From positions 5,720,282-5,784,281 of the forward strand of contig CM030933.1 in NCBI GenBank assembly GCA_018136815.1: a DNA stretch of 64,000 bases. Reading direction: 5' to 3'. The translations under genes were made by a program, and so were the position numbers. The notes under the pieces were generated by a model. That model was not told the origin of the DNA. It saw nothing but the letters and a program-made list of their open reading frames with translations, and did no database searches. Numbering within the stretch: the first letter of the stretch is position 1; every line of letters starts with the position of its first letter. The stretch is from Isochrysis galbana (Eukaryota; Haptophyta; Isochrysidales; Isochrysidaceae). Shown piece by piece: positions 43,254-54,868 of the stretch.

Positions 43254-45476
43254 ATGAGCGGCTGGTGCGCGGCGGCTTCCCCGCTCCTCGCGCAGCCCAC
43301 GAGCTCCTCCTCAGTGCAGCTGCGGTACGCACACGAGACGACGTGCAAGGCAGGTGCCTTCGAAGTGCTCTACAGGCTCGACGCAGACGACGAATGGGTC
43401 AGCCACGAGCAGCTGGGCTGGTCACTCCCGTTTGAGCTAGGCTCGCTTCATTGCGCGCTCGGATGCCGCTTCAGGTTACGCGGCCTGAACGCCACTAGCT
43501 ACGCACTGCGTGCACGTATCTTCAATATCTCTGCGGAGCAGCACCACATGCTTCTTCCAGAGCGTAGAGGAAGTGGACCCGTTGAATCGGCCGAGTCAGA
43601 CATCATCACAACTCCAAGGCCGCCCGTTGAGGCACCGCACCCACCTGCAGTACGGTTGGAGCTCTTCTTGCAGCCTCCGCTTGCTGACCCGGTCGCACTG
43701 AGCATGAAGAGCTACGTAGACGGCCTCATCGCGCAGCTGACCTCCTCTCATTTCTTGGTGACTTCGCAACGCATCTTGCCCGTCGAGGCCTCATCAACTG
43801 GAAGCTTCCTCATCTTAGATGTTCACCCGGAGAACATATTCACGACCACCTCAGGTCCAGATGTTTCAAGGCTCATTCAGCGCATGGGGGTGCGCAAGCA
43901 ATCTTCTTGCCAGCCTAGGGATGCGGACTTCTCGTTTGCCCTGCATTAGATGTTCTGTTTCAATGACAGACGGCTCCATTTTTCGATTATAGGTTCGCGC
44001 TGACGACCTTTGGGTCAACGTTCCGCCCCAGGAGAAGCTCGGTGAAACTGTAGACGACCTTCCTGAAAGGGTTCGTACGTGGTCGCATCCTCCCGCCCTT
44101 CGTGGGCCTGCACATTGCTCAGGGGTCAGGACAGGCTAAAGGACGATATCGACGAACGCCCACATGCTCTTTCCTCCTGCTCAGGTGGTTGCCGCCGTCT
44201 ACGGTCGTTTCCATCACATTGATCCCCGATTCGGCCTGTGGCTACAAGCCGTCGAGGGAACACTCACCCAGCAAGCAACCCGAGCCTCGCGCCTTTGGCC
44301 GCGGTTGCATGACCAAAAGATGGCGCCTCAGAAGGGGACTGCAGTGCTGAAGGACTTGCAAGGGACCACCCAGCGCTCGCCTCCTGGCGATGCTTCAAAC
44401 CCAGGGCAAGTGTGGTGGACCAACCCCTTCGACGAGGATGACGACGGTGTTGAGCTTGAAGAAGCTCTTGACCGACAGGTGATATGGTTTCAAGTTTGCG
44501 CTTTCCGGGTCATTTCACACGCTTCTTCACGCAAACTCAGTCCAGCAGAGACATCTGTTCCATTAATGCCCTTCTGTGCCGCCTGCACTTGATGCCGGTT
44601 ATCGTCTCGCTTCACAACTATGTGTCGCACGGGAAGGCTCGCGTGGGGTGATTGTTCCAATTCCGCACCTGCGTAGGTCCTCCTCGATTCAAATGAGCTC
44701 GAGCAAGTAAGGCGTCCTATTCTTTGCCTGTCGTTTTGTTTGTCATGGCTGATAGTGTCCGTGAGACCAGTTTGTGGGGATACGGCGTCACTTGCTCTGC
44801 GGTTGCTCCTCTTGGCTGCCTCTCGCTCGCCTATTCATGTCTTGCAAGCCTAGCTTAAGCCTCGCTTTGTCGAATTAATAACAACCCATCCTCCCTCCCC
44901 CCCATGCCCGGTTAGTTGCTTGGAGAGGAGCTCAACACCGAAGAAGGCCGTCATGAGCCCATTCTCAAAGCGACAGTCCTTCTTCTCACCCTCGTCATGT
45001 TGTGCGCCGGCATTTGCAACATCCTGCGATCCTCTACGTCAAAATTAGGCCTTGGGTCCTGGAGCGCCCTCGGTGGCTCCGGACCAAGATCGACGTCGTC
45101 AGTCCAAGAAGAGCTAGCTTTCGGTATGCCGTCGCGTTGTGTAGGGTTCATCTGGTCAATCACCAGCTTCGTCACCTACCTTCATTCCATTGTTGCTCGT
45201 GGCCTCTTCGCTTGTTCAAGAGGCGCAGGGCTCTATCGCATGGGTATTAGCATTCATGGCTCGCATGCTCCTCTCCCGACCTCCGATGAAGAGCAAGGCT
45301 GGTGGCGGCTCTCAGCCTTGCGAGGCAACAGCTCGGGCCTGGCCACCCGAGGGGATACCTCCGGCTACGATCGCTCCCCGGCTGCTCAGCTCGAAGCTTG
45401 GCTTGCTATTCGTAGAGGCAGAGGTAGGGTAGCAAAGGCGTCGCAACAAGAGATGTCGTCGAAATTCAGATGGTAG
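43254..45476 (+). CDS. Unrecognised single-pass membrane protein
   Basis: Four exons join in phase 0: 43254-43889, 43993-44070, 44185-44478 and 44916-45476, giving 522 residues. The exon 1-3 product (about 336 residues) looks extracellular or luminal: VQLRYAHETTCKAGAFEVLY, then GWSLPFELGSLHCALGCRF, a beta-rich Cys-containing part that could be a fibronectin-like fold. A second part with VEASSTGSFLILDVHPENIF and LIQRMG-VRADDLWVNVPP resembles protist surface-protein modules only in general character. After an acidic stretch (NPFDEDDDGVELEEALDRQ) comes one strong transmembrane helix (ILKATVLLLTLVMLCAGICN) and a cytosolic tail of about 150 residues. The 437-bp third intron might hide another exon. 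I assign no function. Confidence 0.7.
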
Positions 45477-45717
45477 TCATTAGGTCGCGTTTCGTCGAAA
45501 GAGGACCATGTAATTTCATTTTTTAGAGATTCAACCAAAAATTTAAGTCAATATTGTTTTCTTTGCATTTTGGGGGTATAACATCTTGATTTTAAGCTAT
45601 GTAGATGTAGGTGCGCATCAAACGAAATCTTTGTCTACTGATGCGCGTGCTTTAGGCTGCTGCTCACCAGTTCGGTGCGGAGCTAAGCTCGTTTCCTCCT
45701 ACTAACTTCTAACTTTA
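45477..45717. other. Spacer with no gene seen
   Basis: Begins with a phrase (cgcgtttcgtcgaaagagga) shared in diverged form with 10050-10068. The rest is unremarkable. Confidence 0.4.
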
Positions 45718-45898
45718 AACTTAGTTCAGCACGGGGGGGGGGCGCCTCGCGTCCCCCGTCTCCCGTCGTCTCAAGCACCAATCCTCCTCCGGGGTGCCTA
45801 TCGGTCAAGCCCCCATGGCCTCTGCCTTCTGGCATGAGGCGGCTTGCCTTCATTTGGTATCCTTTCCCTCAGGGTTTCTTCCCCTCCCGTGGGGACTC
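45718..45898 (+). mobile_element. Truncated retroposon 5' end abutting the temptin gene
   Basis: ACTTTAAACTTAGTTCAGCA, then a G-run/CGCCTCGCG/C-run block, then a part matching the minus-strand copy at 23.3 kb (caccaat, ggcctctgccttctggcatg). The hairpin is degraded. The copy is 3'-truncated where the gene's stop codon lies. Confidence 0.6.
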
Positions 45899-46968
45899 TC
45901 ACCCTACCATGAGCCCCCCCGCGAGCACCCCGAAGGAGAGGCCCAGGAGCACCACGTACGCGACGAGAACGGCGTCTCCTTGGCTCGGCATGAGGGCGCG
46001 CCCCGAGAGGGCCTGGTAGACGCCCACGCCGAGCACGGCGTAGCCCGTCCCCTTGTGCGCGACCCGCCACACGGCGCGGCGTGTGGTGCGGGCGCCGGGC
46101 GTGCCGCGCGCGAGCGCGTTGAGCGGCTGCAGCAGGGCGAGGGCGAAGGCGACGATCCCGAGCGTGTGATGGGGGTGCGAGAAGTGGCGCCCTCGGGGCA
46201 CCGACGCGATGGCGAGCGCGACGCCGGCGGCGGCCACCGCAAGGCCGCTTCCCTGAGAGAGCGGCGGGGGGGGGGGAGTGCGTTGTTGGGGTTTCCTCCC
46301 TTTTTGGGTGGGAGGGAGGGCCGATGGGGGGCGCGAGGAGGGAGAAACACACCTGCACCACGCGATGCACACGGAGCCAGCGGCCGCCGGTGAGCCGGGA
46401 GCGCCAAGCGAGCGAAAAAAAGGCGGCCCGAGGGGAGGAGCACGCCCCACGCGACGGACATGAGCACACCGTGGGCGAGCAGCGGCAGGGTGGGCGGGGA
46501 CGCGGAGGAAGGGGGCGAGGACGCGGGGGAGGAAGGGGGCGAGGGCGCGGAGATAGGGGGCGAGGACACGGGGGAGGAAGGGGGCGAGGGAGGGGTCGTA
46601 CCCACCGCGAGCGGCGGCGGCGCGCAGACAGGCATGCTCCTCGAGGTCCTCGACGACTCGTCCCCCGCGAGCGAGATGTCGTCGGTAGAGAAGCCGAGCA
46701 GCTCGCCCTCGTCCACGCCGACGCTCCACACGCAGCAAGGGTCCCCCAGCTCCATCCCGTTGCTCTGCCCGTCGCTGTCCGTGTCCGCGAGGCAGAGAGA
46801 GGTGGTCCACGCCCTGCCTTCGTCGCGGAAGGCGAATCGGAAGGCGGCGTGCGTCGGGTTGTTGACCTTGTGCCCCGTGTCCTTGCCGTTGACGCGGCCG
46901 TTGGGCACGAGCCGCTCGTAGCTCTCATAGCCGACCCAAGGGACGACGGTCGCCAGTAGAAGCGGCAT
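45899..46968 (-). CDS. Temptin-like / cytochrome b561 fusion protein, one frameshift
   Basis: An N-terminal signal-like segment (MPLLLATVVPWVGY) is followed by a temptin-type domain: YERLVPNGRVNGKDTGHKVN, then LCLADTDSDGQSNGMELGDP and CCVW. A Pro/Ser-rich linker leads to a cytochrome b561-like membrane part: LAHGVLMSVAWGVLLPSGRL, WLRVHRVVQ, HTLGIVAFALALLQPLNAL, WRVAHKGTGYAVLGVG and a last helix (VAYVVLLGLSFGVLAGG). The conserved His residues fit haem binding in transmembrane electron transfer. The intron 46352-46253 (GTGTGT ... TCTCAG) joins in phase. Exon 1 needs a one-base frame change at a T7 run (minus strand; 46415-46421) between GRLF and SLAWRSRLTGGRW. This is either a sequencing error in the homopolymer or a real inactivating change. 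Confidence 0.8.
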
Positions 46969-47327
46969 GCCTCTCTCGCTCTCCGCGCGCCCGGCCCAAA
47001 AAATATCTGACGAGCGAGGGGGGGGGGTTGCTCTCCGGTGGGGACGTCGTCTCGTCCGCTCTTTCGCGGAGACACGCCCTTCAAGAGGTGTTTCCCTGTT
47101 TCCTCCGTATTTCCCTATATTCTGCGGGCGAATCCTGCGGGGCGAGGGTCGGGACAGTCAAGGAGCATCCTGTGACAGCCGAATGGGCCGTGTGCGAGCT
47201 GTGTGTGGTGCGTATGTGCATGCGCGGACGTCATCGCTGGGGCACCAGGGTTTGAAATTTGCTTTATAGGCAATATGGATATGGGGCGTCGGACCCCTAA
47301 TTTAAGAGGTGTGTAGGCACCTTTTAG
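46969..47327. other. 5' flank of the temptin gene
   Basis: No gene is recognised. Confidence 0.4.
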
Positions 47328-48217
47328 ACTAAAGAAACACACAACTATCAGTAAAACTGATAGGGTCATGGGGGCCCCGTGCCCCCCCCCCTCCATCGCA
47401 GACACCCCCTGGGTGGGCCTGCACACTCAACCTCAGCCCCTGCCTGCTGGCAGGGGCTGAGCTGACATCACACTGGCACAGACCCTCGCCGAGCGCGCAT
47501 CGCGCGCCGCACGCATTCGCCTGCACTGGCCCCTGCTCGTACTGACCCCCCCCTCCACCACTGAGCCACAGACCACCTGAGCCGCCAGGAGGGCACCCAG
47601 GACCAGCGAGGCCAGCGAGGGAGAGGCAGGAGAGGCCAGGGGCCCAGCCCCAGCCTCCACTGCCCCCTGAGCTGGCCCAGCTGGCCCTCTGGGGGGGCCC
47701 GAGGGTCCCCTCAGAGGGGTGCCATGGCGCGCGCAGGCATCGCACGCCCGTAGGAGAACGAAGAGAACCGCGAGAAAAGAACGACAAAAAAAACGACGCG
47801 ATCTGACCCAAGAAAAGGTAAGACTCACGCCTGTTTACGGTATGTTTACAAGCCGACACCCCGAGCGACACACGAATGCCGCGAAGACGCGGAGATACTT
47901 GAAAAAGACGCGAGGAGAGGGGGCCGAGACCTCCCAGGGGCACGAAGTGTCACATGCAACAGGCGTTTACGTTTGTTTTGCCACAGGAACACCACACCAG
48001 CAGGTCGGCCCCAGCCCACCCCCTGCACTTGGCCCGTTGTAGTGCACGCGGGCCCCCCCCCCGATACCAAAAACAAAGGAATGAAGGGGGTGGTGTAAGG
48101 GAGTGAGTAAACTGGGGTATAGGCGATGTCGTGAGTGAGTACCGTGAGTACGTGGACTGTATAGCTAGCGTGAGTAGCCCGAATCTTCAGAAGTTTTATT
48201 ATTACTAAAGAAACACA
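47328..48217 (+). mobile_element. Retroposon insertion with 14-bp target duplication
   Basis: The target duplication actaaagaaacaca lies at 47328-47341 and 48204-48217, so the insert is 47342-48203 (862 bp). Three bases inside is the hairpin CTATCAGT-AAA-ACTGATAG, then GGTC and ATGGGGGCCCCGTGCCCCCC. The family core follows (about 47605-47720), then GGTAAG with a diverged stem-loop (about 47818), and a 3' part (gtagtgcacgcgggcc, then ggggtataggc and cttcagaagttttattatt) that is related to 61255-61430. Confidence 0.9.
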
Positions 48218-48426
48218 TCTCTCAGCTCTTAGTGGGAGCGACGTCCAGTTCTGCTCGTGTGAGCCGCCAGAGCGTGTGCAAGTGGGGGGGGTCCGACGGG
48301 ACTTCGCACCGTCTTTTCGGACGAGGATTCTGAAAAGGCGGGGAGACCCTCCGAGGCGCTTTCGCCGGGGCTTTCCGCTCACGGTCAAAAATGTCGACCC
48401 CCCCCAATATTAGTACTTAAAAAGCC

Positions 48427-48697
48427 CTGTTTGACCGCCCTATACATTCACCATTCCGATTCCCTTCCGTGAGCTCCCGCCTCAATCTCCCAAAATAGCC
48501 CGCCACACACACGGCCGTGCGTTCTGCCTCGTAGCCACGCCCTTTCTCTCCATTTATCCCTATCCCTACATCTTGCTGCTTGTGGCTGCTCACCTCGCGT
48601 GGGCTACGTACATGGGGGGCTTGGATGTGTTGTGTGTGGGGGAGCGGTGTGTCCCGCCCCAAGCGATCTCCGATCTGTTCTGGGGCAGTCAAACACA
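48427..48697. mobile_element. Possible MITE with TGTTTGACCGCCC-type inverted ends
   Basis: Left end ccctgtttgaccgccct (48425-48441) and right end ggggcagtcaaacacatg (48682-48699) are inverted relative to each other, about 13 bp with one mismatch, 270 bp apart. The inside has no coding potential. Related single ends lie at 2349, 39347 and 42411. No clean target duplication was seen. Confidence 0.45.
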
Positions 48698-48745
48698 TGT
48701 TTATACTACTAGTAGCTAGTAGTAGGATAATTTTAATTTTGACTT

Positions 48746-49242
48746 CTAAGGGTGTAAAAATGAAAAAGTCCAGATTGAGGAAATAAACCAAAGTAAAGCG
48801 GTAGAAACCCCGGAAAACACCCATCTAGCACATATTGGATGCTCTTTGTGCCCCATACCCATACCCCCCCGGGAGCCCCTACAACGAAGCGTAAAGCGTA
48901 ACCCCAAAGCACGGCAAAACAGGCCAAAATACAATATATCGGAGAGCCCAAATTCAAAACGACGCCGGGCGCGATGAGCGATGCGGGCCAGTTCTTGTGC
49001 ATCAGCCCGGTGTTTGGCCCACGCCTCACACAGAATCAGAATAGCCAGTAACCGCCGAGCCAGCGACGCCAATCGCACGCGACGCGCCCCCAGCCCCCAG
49101 ACTTGGGTCGGTGGGGCGCCCGCTCTCGGGCGCTTCGAGTGCGAGGCGTCGGGCTTGGCCCGATCGTCCGTCGCGGCGGGGGTGGCAGCAGGAGGGGAGG
49201 AGAGCGGCGCGCGCTCCATGACCCTATCTTTTTAAAGATAGT
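48746..49242 (-). pseudogene. LINE-type 5' end (MERAP ORF start), copy 2
   Basis: The hairpin CTATCTTT-AA-AAAGATAG (49241-49224) is followed by GGTC and ATGGAGCGCGCGCC. The frame MERAPLSSPPAATPAATD, then HSKRPRAGAPPT resembles the 32478 copy (MERAPTAPTSQPPAAT, then PPEPKRSQAAP). It runs open for 157 residues, then stops; the rest has no recognised motif. Confidence 0.6.
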
Positions 49243-49399
49243 TCGCTAATCGCTAAGAATAAGGTGCAACTTCCTTGAAGGTGCAACCTCAATCCCATTT
49301 ATTTTCGCACCCCCATCCCCTCATTTTGGTGTAAAAATATAGCAGCATCTACAGTTGGGGGGATCGAACGGCAACTCGCCAGAGGGTGTTGTGGGTGGT

Positions 49400-49692
49400 G
49401 GCTGTAAGTGTGAATGGATTGGCGATTGGCTGTGGTGTTGCTAATTAGCATGCAGCATGGCGCATTGCAGTCTGCACAGCTTGGCCCAAGCCTTGCTGTT
49501 CGGGTGGGTTCGGGGTCCGGGTCCGGGTCAAGTTCGCGATCAGGGGCGCGCGTGCATCTGGTCAGGTGTGTCGTCGGCGTGCGGGCGCTTCGGCGTATCA
49601 CTTGGCACGTCTCCCGCGAAGGCAGCCTCGACGGCAAGGAAGAAGGGGAGCGGCGCGCGCTCCAGGCTCCTATCGTTTTAGCGATAGTGGAA
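49400..49692 (-). pseudogene. LINE-type 5' end, copy 3, start codon lost
   Basis: The hairpin CTATCG-CTAAAA-CGATAG (49687-49670) is followed by GAGCC and TGGAGCGCGCGCCG, so the ATG has become CTG. Downstream codons (ERAPLP..., then PKRPHADDTPD) keep the pattern of the other copies. Confidence 0.55.
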
Positions 49693-50122
49693 GCCACGCG
49701 AGGTGAAGCAATTAACGAATGTGCTAAATTGAAGGTAAAAGACAAAGCGCCAAGCGCTAAGCGCTATGTGCTATGCCGCCGGGACGCGCGCCCACAAACA
49801 TCCTGGATGTAGCCGATGGACTCTATCGCCGCGCACTCCTCCAAGCAGCCGCACACCAAGCAGCCGCACAATAGTGACAGCGCCGCCGCCACTAGCATCA
49901 CCGGTCCGCGTGGTAACTTAGGTGTAGTTACCCATCTCGCACCCATCCTGCGTCAGTTGGCCCAAGACCCTAAACCAACCCCCGTGCCGGTGCCCCCACA
50001 ACCACAACATAAAACGGCAACACGCACGCCTCCGTCCGCCCATTCAAGCTCTCCACATTTTTGGTCTTCGTCTTCACCCTGTGTGCGTTGTGTGCCTCTG
50101 CCTAACCCGGCATTCATCAACC
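49693..50122. other. 3' flank of the exchanger gene
   Basis: No supported gene. 49820-49880 contains the small direct repeat ccaagcagccgcaca (two copies). Confidence 0.4.
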
Positions 50123-53121
50123 TTATCGTTCTACTTGGGTCTCCTCCGAAGAAGCAGCAGGAAGCGTCGATTCCTCATCGTTAGAACGGCAGTGATTTGG
50201 ATTGACAAAATCGACAATTCCTGCCCCCGACGGAGACGCTGGCGACGAGTCCGATGTTGCGAACGACGATAGACTTGAGCCTCCAGATTGGATGGGCATA
50301 AGCTGCTGGTGAGTTTCTCGGGAACCTGGAGAGCTGTGGTCATTCTGGGACGAGGGCATACTCCTGTCGTGGTTGCTCATGCGCTGCGACCCACTTGCTG
50401 CAGTGCCTGATCCATGCGATCGGAGGCGGAACGCTGCAGGTGGAAGATGATCGTGGTCGTCTCCATGTGAGGAAGACGAGGCAGGCGACCGAGCAGGAAA
50501 GGAAGGCCCTCGTCGTAATATCGCAGGCTCGAACCTGAGCCCTGACATGTCGTCCGGTTCGCGGCCATGCTTTGTAAAAAAGTCGGCGAGAGGCACCTCC
50601 TTGCTACTCTCGATCCGCTGCGGTATAGGTGCAGTGCTTGGTGTTTGGCTCCCGTTGCGAGAGGCCTCGCCTGGAGCTATGGGCGGTTGAGCTTCTCCCG
50701 ATGGAATGGCTCCTAAAAGATTTCCTTGAACACCACCTTGCATTTCGAAGGTGAAAGGGGGTCGACAACCGCCCTTGCTCCCGGGCTTCACCTTTGCGAG
50801 GGTCTTGCCGCGCGGCATCTTTGTGACTGCATCTGTTGCTATGCTAGATACAGAGACATGGGCATCTGCAGGCTCCAAGAGAGGCTGCGCGAGAGACGCA
50901 TCCAAAGCCAATCCTTCAGCATACGGAGACTCCATAGAATCGACAGCACCGCACGCATGGACGACGTAGGGCATAGCGCCTCCACCAACAAAGATGGTGA
51001 ACACAGTAACTACAACTGTTGCCTGAAAAGGGGGGGCGGCGGGGAGCTATCACGATGAATGCATCGGGAGAGATTGAAGCGCACGATAACACTGGGCCAG
51101 TGGAATAGGTTTGACTTTGTGTTTGACCTACAAATGCGTGATTCTTACATGGAGAATTGCCGTCGAGTCGTTTTGCACCTGGTCAAACGCGTCGCATCTG
51201 GGGTCCGCATCCCCAGTCCCATTATTGAGCAGAACGCCTCCGCAATGCGCGGGAAAATCAAGTCGGTGAAGGGAGACAGATGCGATGGCGAATGCCACCC
51301 CGCCTCTCAACCCCGCAAACCACATGACAACCATGTGTGACAGGTCGATCTTGGGTGGTGATGTGCAGTGTGAGCGCCTTCTAACGGCATTCACGAGAGT
51401 GGAGAAGACGAAGACGTGCCATCGACCAAGGAAGCATGAAAGCAAAGCGACTGCTCCCAAACGCCATACTGTTTGGGTATAGTGCAAAGTCGGGAGCGCC
51501 ATCCCTACGTATACAAAGACGAACGTCTCGGCGACCTTACCGATCACCTTCGAGATCAGCGAAAACGGGAAAGATTGTTGGCGGGGCGTGAGAAAGTGTG
51601 AGGGGACGTGCATACGGATCGAGCTAGCTTGAATATGGCAATGTCGGCTTTGCCCACCTTGTATGCTCCCGCCATCAGCTCGACGGCTTCATCAGAAAGA
51701 CTGTTTCGGGTGTAGATTGCCATCTAGAAAACAATGATACATGAATGTTGCAGATGAGATTGCGCGAGGATCGGGGCGAGTGAGTTCGGGCCTGAAGGCA
51801 TATCGCACAATGATTCCGCAAAAGAGTATGGCGACGACACCGGAGAGCCCGAGTGCTTCCGCCAAGAAGAAGGATGCCCATGGGAAAGTGAACGAGAGGG
51901 CGACCTCGACAAAGATCTCGCCATGGTGATTGACCTCCAACCGCTTGAAGAGAAGCGCTGAGGCGAGACCGATCACCACGCCAAGGCCGGCAGCGCCGAG
52001 GAAGATGTACAGGAAGGATCCGATGGAGTTAAGGAGGGCAGCCAGTGTGAAAGGTGTCCTCGTAAACTCCAGGAGCGAGGATGTCAGCACCATTGCTGTG
52101 GCATCATTCAGAACAGATTCCCCAAACACCATACTGCGAATAGCATGTGCGTGGGAAGAGGATGCATTGAGGAAGAATCGAGTTGGTTTCACCAGGTTCT
52201 CTTGCCTGGTGTCCACCTCAGATGAGCTCTGAATAGAACCGTTGTGATCGTACGGTAGGCCCGACTCATGCAACTGGTTCTGTGATTTTCATACGCCTGG
52301 ATGTGTGGAACGTGTCAACAATGGTAGTTTGTGTGCTCATGCGAGGACGCTCTCACAAAATGAGAGACGCCCGAGACCACACCCGCTCACCTAAAAATCT
52401 CGACGCGAACGCCGAGTGACTGGAAGGTGGCCAACACAGACACAGGGTCAGTCGCTGAGATCAGTGCGCCAAAGGTGAGAGCGGCCAAGAGGCCAAGTGG
52501 GTAGCACAGGCCGAGCTGACCAGCAAAATACATGAGAAGTCCGACACTACAAGCAGACAATACCAAGCCCATGAAAGCAAAAAGTAGCGTCGGGAGCAAA
52601 GACTCGATGAAAGCGTCGACGTTCAAATTGAACGCCGCTTCGAAGATGATCGGTGGCAATAGCCACACCATGAAGAATTGGTAGTCGAATTGCATTTCTT
52701 GGAGCACATGGTGTTGTCCCAAGAGGATCGCAGCACAAGAGCAGACAGCACCGCAGATTACCCCCACTCCTGTTTCTGGAAACCAATGCACCTCATTTGC
52801 CTCAAGTAAGAAACCGAGAGTGAACGTCACACACAGCGCCATGATCCCCGCCGTGATCGCCCATTTGGTTGCTATCTCCATCTCCTCCTCCTCATGGAGT
52901 GCGTTGGTCGAATAGACGGGATGTGCAACACAAGGCCCTCTCGACTTGCTCGGCTCCTCCTCAAGCATGTGCCATGGGTATAGTCCAGTGTGCGCTCTCT
53001 GCTCTTTCCCCACCCCTTGCCCCTCGTGTGAGCGCAGTGCCTCTGTCTTGTTGGCTTGGGCAAGCAGCGCCCCCGCAGCACACAGAGTGCAGCAGCAGAG
53101 CAGAAGCATGCGGCAGAGCAT
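50123..53121 (-). CDS. Na+/H+ exchanger (NHE/CPA1 family)
   Basis: The protein exchanges Na+ or K+ for H+ across the plasma or an endomembrane. Five exons join in phase: 53121-52391, 52133-51809, 51723-51658, 51547-51149 and 51022-50123, giving 806 residues. The start (MLCRMLLLCCCTLCAAGALL) looks like a signal peptide, with a second Met four codons on. Family blocks are clear: FMVWLLPPIIFEAAFNLN, FGALISATDPVSVLATF, MVFGESVLNDATAMVL, LGLSGVVAILFCGII and MVVMWFAGLRGGVAFAIA. The joins VEIF-SMVFGES, FCGII-MAIYTRNSL and AGAYK-VIGKVAETFVF restore the family pattern. The last exon adds a tail of about 280 residues rich in Ser, Pro, Gly and His, probably regulatory and cytosolic. Overall design is closest to NHE6-9-like organellar exchangers, which is an inference. 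Confidence 0.95.
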
Positions 53122-53299
53122 GCTTGCGCACGCGGAAGGGAGGGTGAACCCGCTAGGCTGACCGGCCGTGCGTATGCGAGACGCCGCCCTTCTCTCTCCC
53201 AGCCAACCACTCTCTCCTTCCCTCCCCCCCCCCCCTCCCCCCCTCTCTCGCCTCTCGGCCGGCCGTGCTCCCGCTTCCCGCGCGATGTGTGAGGTACCC

Positions 53300-53491
53300 G
53301 GAGGGAGGGGAGGAGAAAAAAAAAGAAAAGAGAAGAGAAGAGGGGGAGAGGGGAGAGGGGAGAGGGGGAGGGAGAGCGAAGAGAGAAGAGAGAGTGAGAG
53401 AGAAGGACTGGGGGGAGGGGGGGGGGAAGAGAGAGAGGGAGAGAGAGAGAGGGAGGAAGAAGGGAGAGAGAGAGAGAGAAGGAGAAGGAGA

Positions 53492-53532
<41 letters not shown>

Positions 53533-53660
53533 AGAAGGAGAGAGGGAGAGAGAGAGAGAGGGAGAGAGAGAGAGAAGGAGAAGGAGAGAGGGAGAGAGAG
53601 AGAGAGGGAGAGGGAGAGGAGGGAGAGAGAGAGGAGAGAGAGGGAGGGAGGGAGAGAGGA
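53300..53660. repeat. (GA)n-rich tract upstream of the exchanger
   Basis: Nearly pure GA/GGGA sequence on plus (CT on the coding strand), beginning about 180 bases upstream of the start codon. It is comparable to the tract before separase. Confidence 0.9.
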
Positions 53661-54017
53661 CGCTGGAGCAGTGCTTTCTAGTTCTAACGTTCAAACTATG
53701 TAGGAGTACGTCGAACATTAAAATTCAAGGGAGTAGCTCTAGTGTAATAGATGCCTGAATGAGTTCTGTAGTATAGTGACGTGTATAGTATCATAGGGAA
53801 ATTAACCCTAGTAGGTGCCTATAAACCGGAATTTAGGTGCCTACATTCGGGTGATGCAGGGGGCAGAGCAGTCATATTTTTGGCTGGGTGGCCTGCATAT
53901 AGGCAGGATAGAACCCCCTAAGCAGCATGACTTGAGTACAGAAGATTACAACGCATTTTCAGAGCGGCGAAAACGGCGAAAATGTAAAAACAGCCAAAAA
54001 CAGCCAAAAACCCCCGA
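53661..54017. other. Spacer with no gene seen
   Basis: AT-richer than its surroundings; nothing recognised. Confidence 0.4.
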
Positions 54018-54431
54018 CTACTCTAGAAGACATCGGTGACACGCAAAAAAACAAGGAATGTGGTAATAAGCGCCCAATCCTGCACGACAGGCCAAACCCA
54101 AACATTTGAACTGGGGCCGCTTTGGTTTCGCCACAGCACACTGAGCATAGCCACACACTCTCTTTTGGGGGGACACACGGACGGCCTTCTTCTGCGGGCC
54201 ACGGGAACCGCCTTGCCGCCTCACATCTGCCACTGTCAGCGCCACCTTGCCCATGTCAATCAACTCATGTTCGGCGCGCCGCTGCACGTGCGTGGAGAGA
54301 GGGCTCAGAAATGCTTGCGCATTTGTCATCCCTGCCCCTGCCTCTATCACGCATAGGCCGGCCGGCTTGCGGTTGCGCAGTGGCTTGGCGGCGTCAAGTG
54401 CATCGGAGGCCCACCGCAACACGAAGTCCAC
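54018..54431 (-). CDS. Possible coding fragment with a Cys/His-rich end
   Basis: The frame on minus reads VDFVLRWASDALDAAKPL, then HVQRRAEHELIDMGKVALTV and ends KPKRPQFKCLGLACRAGLGA, then YYHIPCFFACHRCLLE. The C-x4-C ... H-x3-C ... C-x2-C-like pattern resembles the zinc-binding end of some transposases, and the upstream part looks coding in composition. There is no start or splice evidence. I do not recognise it. Confidence 0.35.
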   Translation of the reverse strand: MDFVLRWASDALDAAKPLRNRKPAGLCVIEAGAGMTNAQAFLSPLSTHVQRRAEHELIDMGKVALTVADVRRQGGSRGPQKKAVRVSPQKRVCGYAQCAVAKPKRPQFKCLGLACRAGLGAYYHIPCFFACHRCLLE

Positions 54432-54868
54432 CTACAATGAGTGAGCAAACAAGGGGGCGGTGGCGGCGGTGGTGGCAAAGAGTATGCTCGACACTCGCTC
54501 GGCAGGGGCGCATGGGCACAGTGCATGTGCATGTGCACATCTCACTCACATCTCACCTTAGTGCGCTCACTCACTGCTTGCCGTGACAAACCGGCTTCGT
54601 GCGCCAGGAAGCTGTATATGCCGCTCCGGCCGCCAGCCACCTACCCTGCAACCTAGCCGCCCAGCGCACCGCCCCTGTTCTCGCCATCTGAGCCGCCGCC
54701 GCCCACCACCTATCTCCGCCGCCCTCCCCTTCCCCTTCCCCCACCCACTGCGGATTGCGGTTGCGGGTGCGACGATGCCGAGCTGGCGCCCTCGCTCGAC
54801 GGCGGACGGCGCTGTCGCGGGTAGCCTACAAGGAGAACCCCCCCGGTTTGCTCTCGAAAATTTCCTCT
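54432..54868. other. Spacer with no gene seen
   Basis: GC-rich; nothing supported. Confidence 0.35.
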
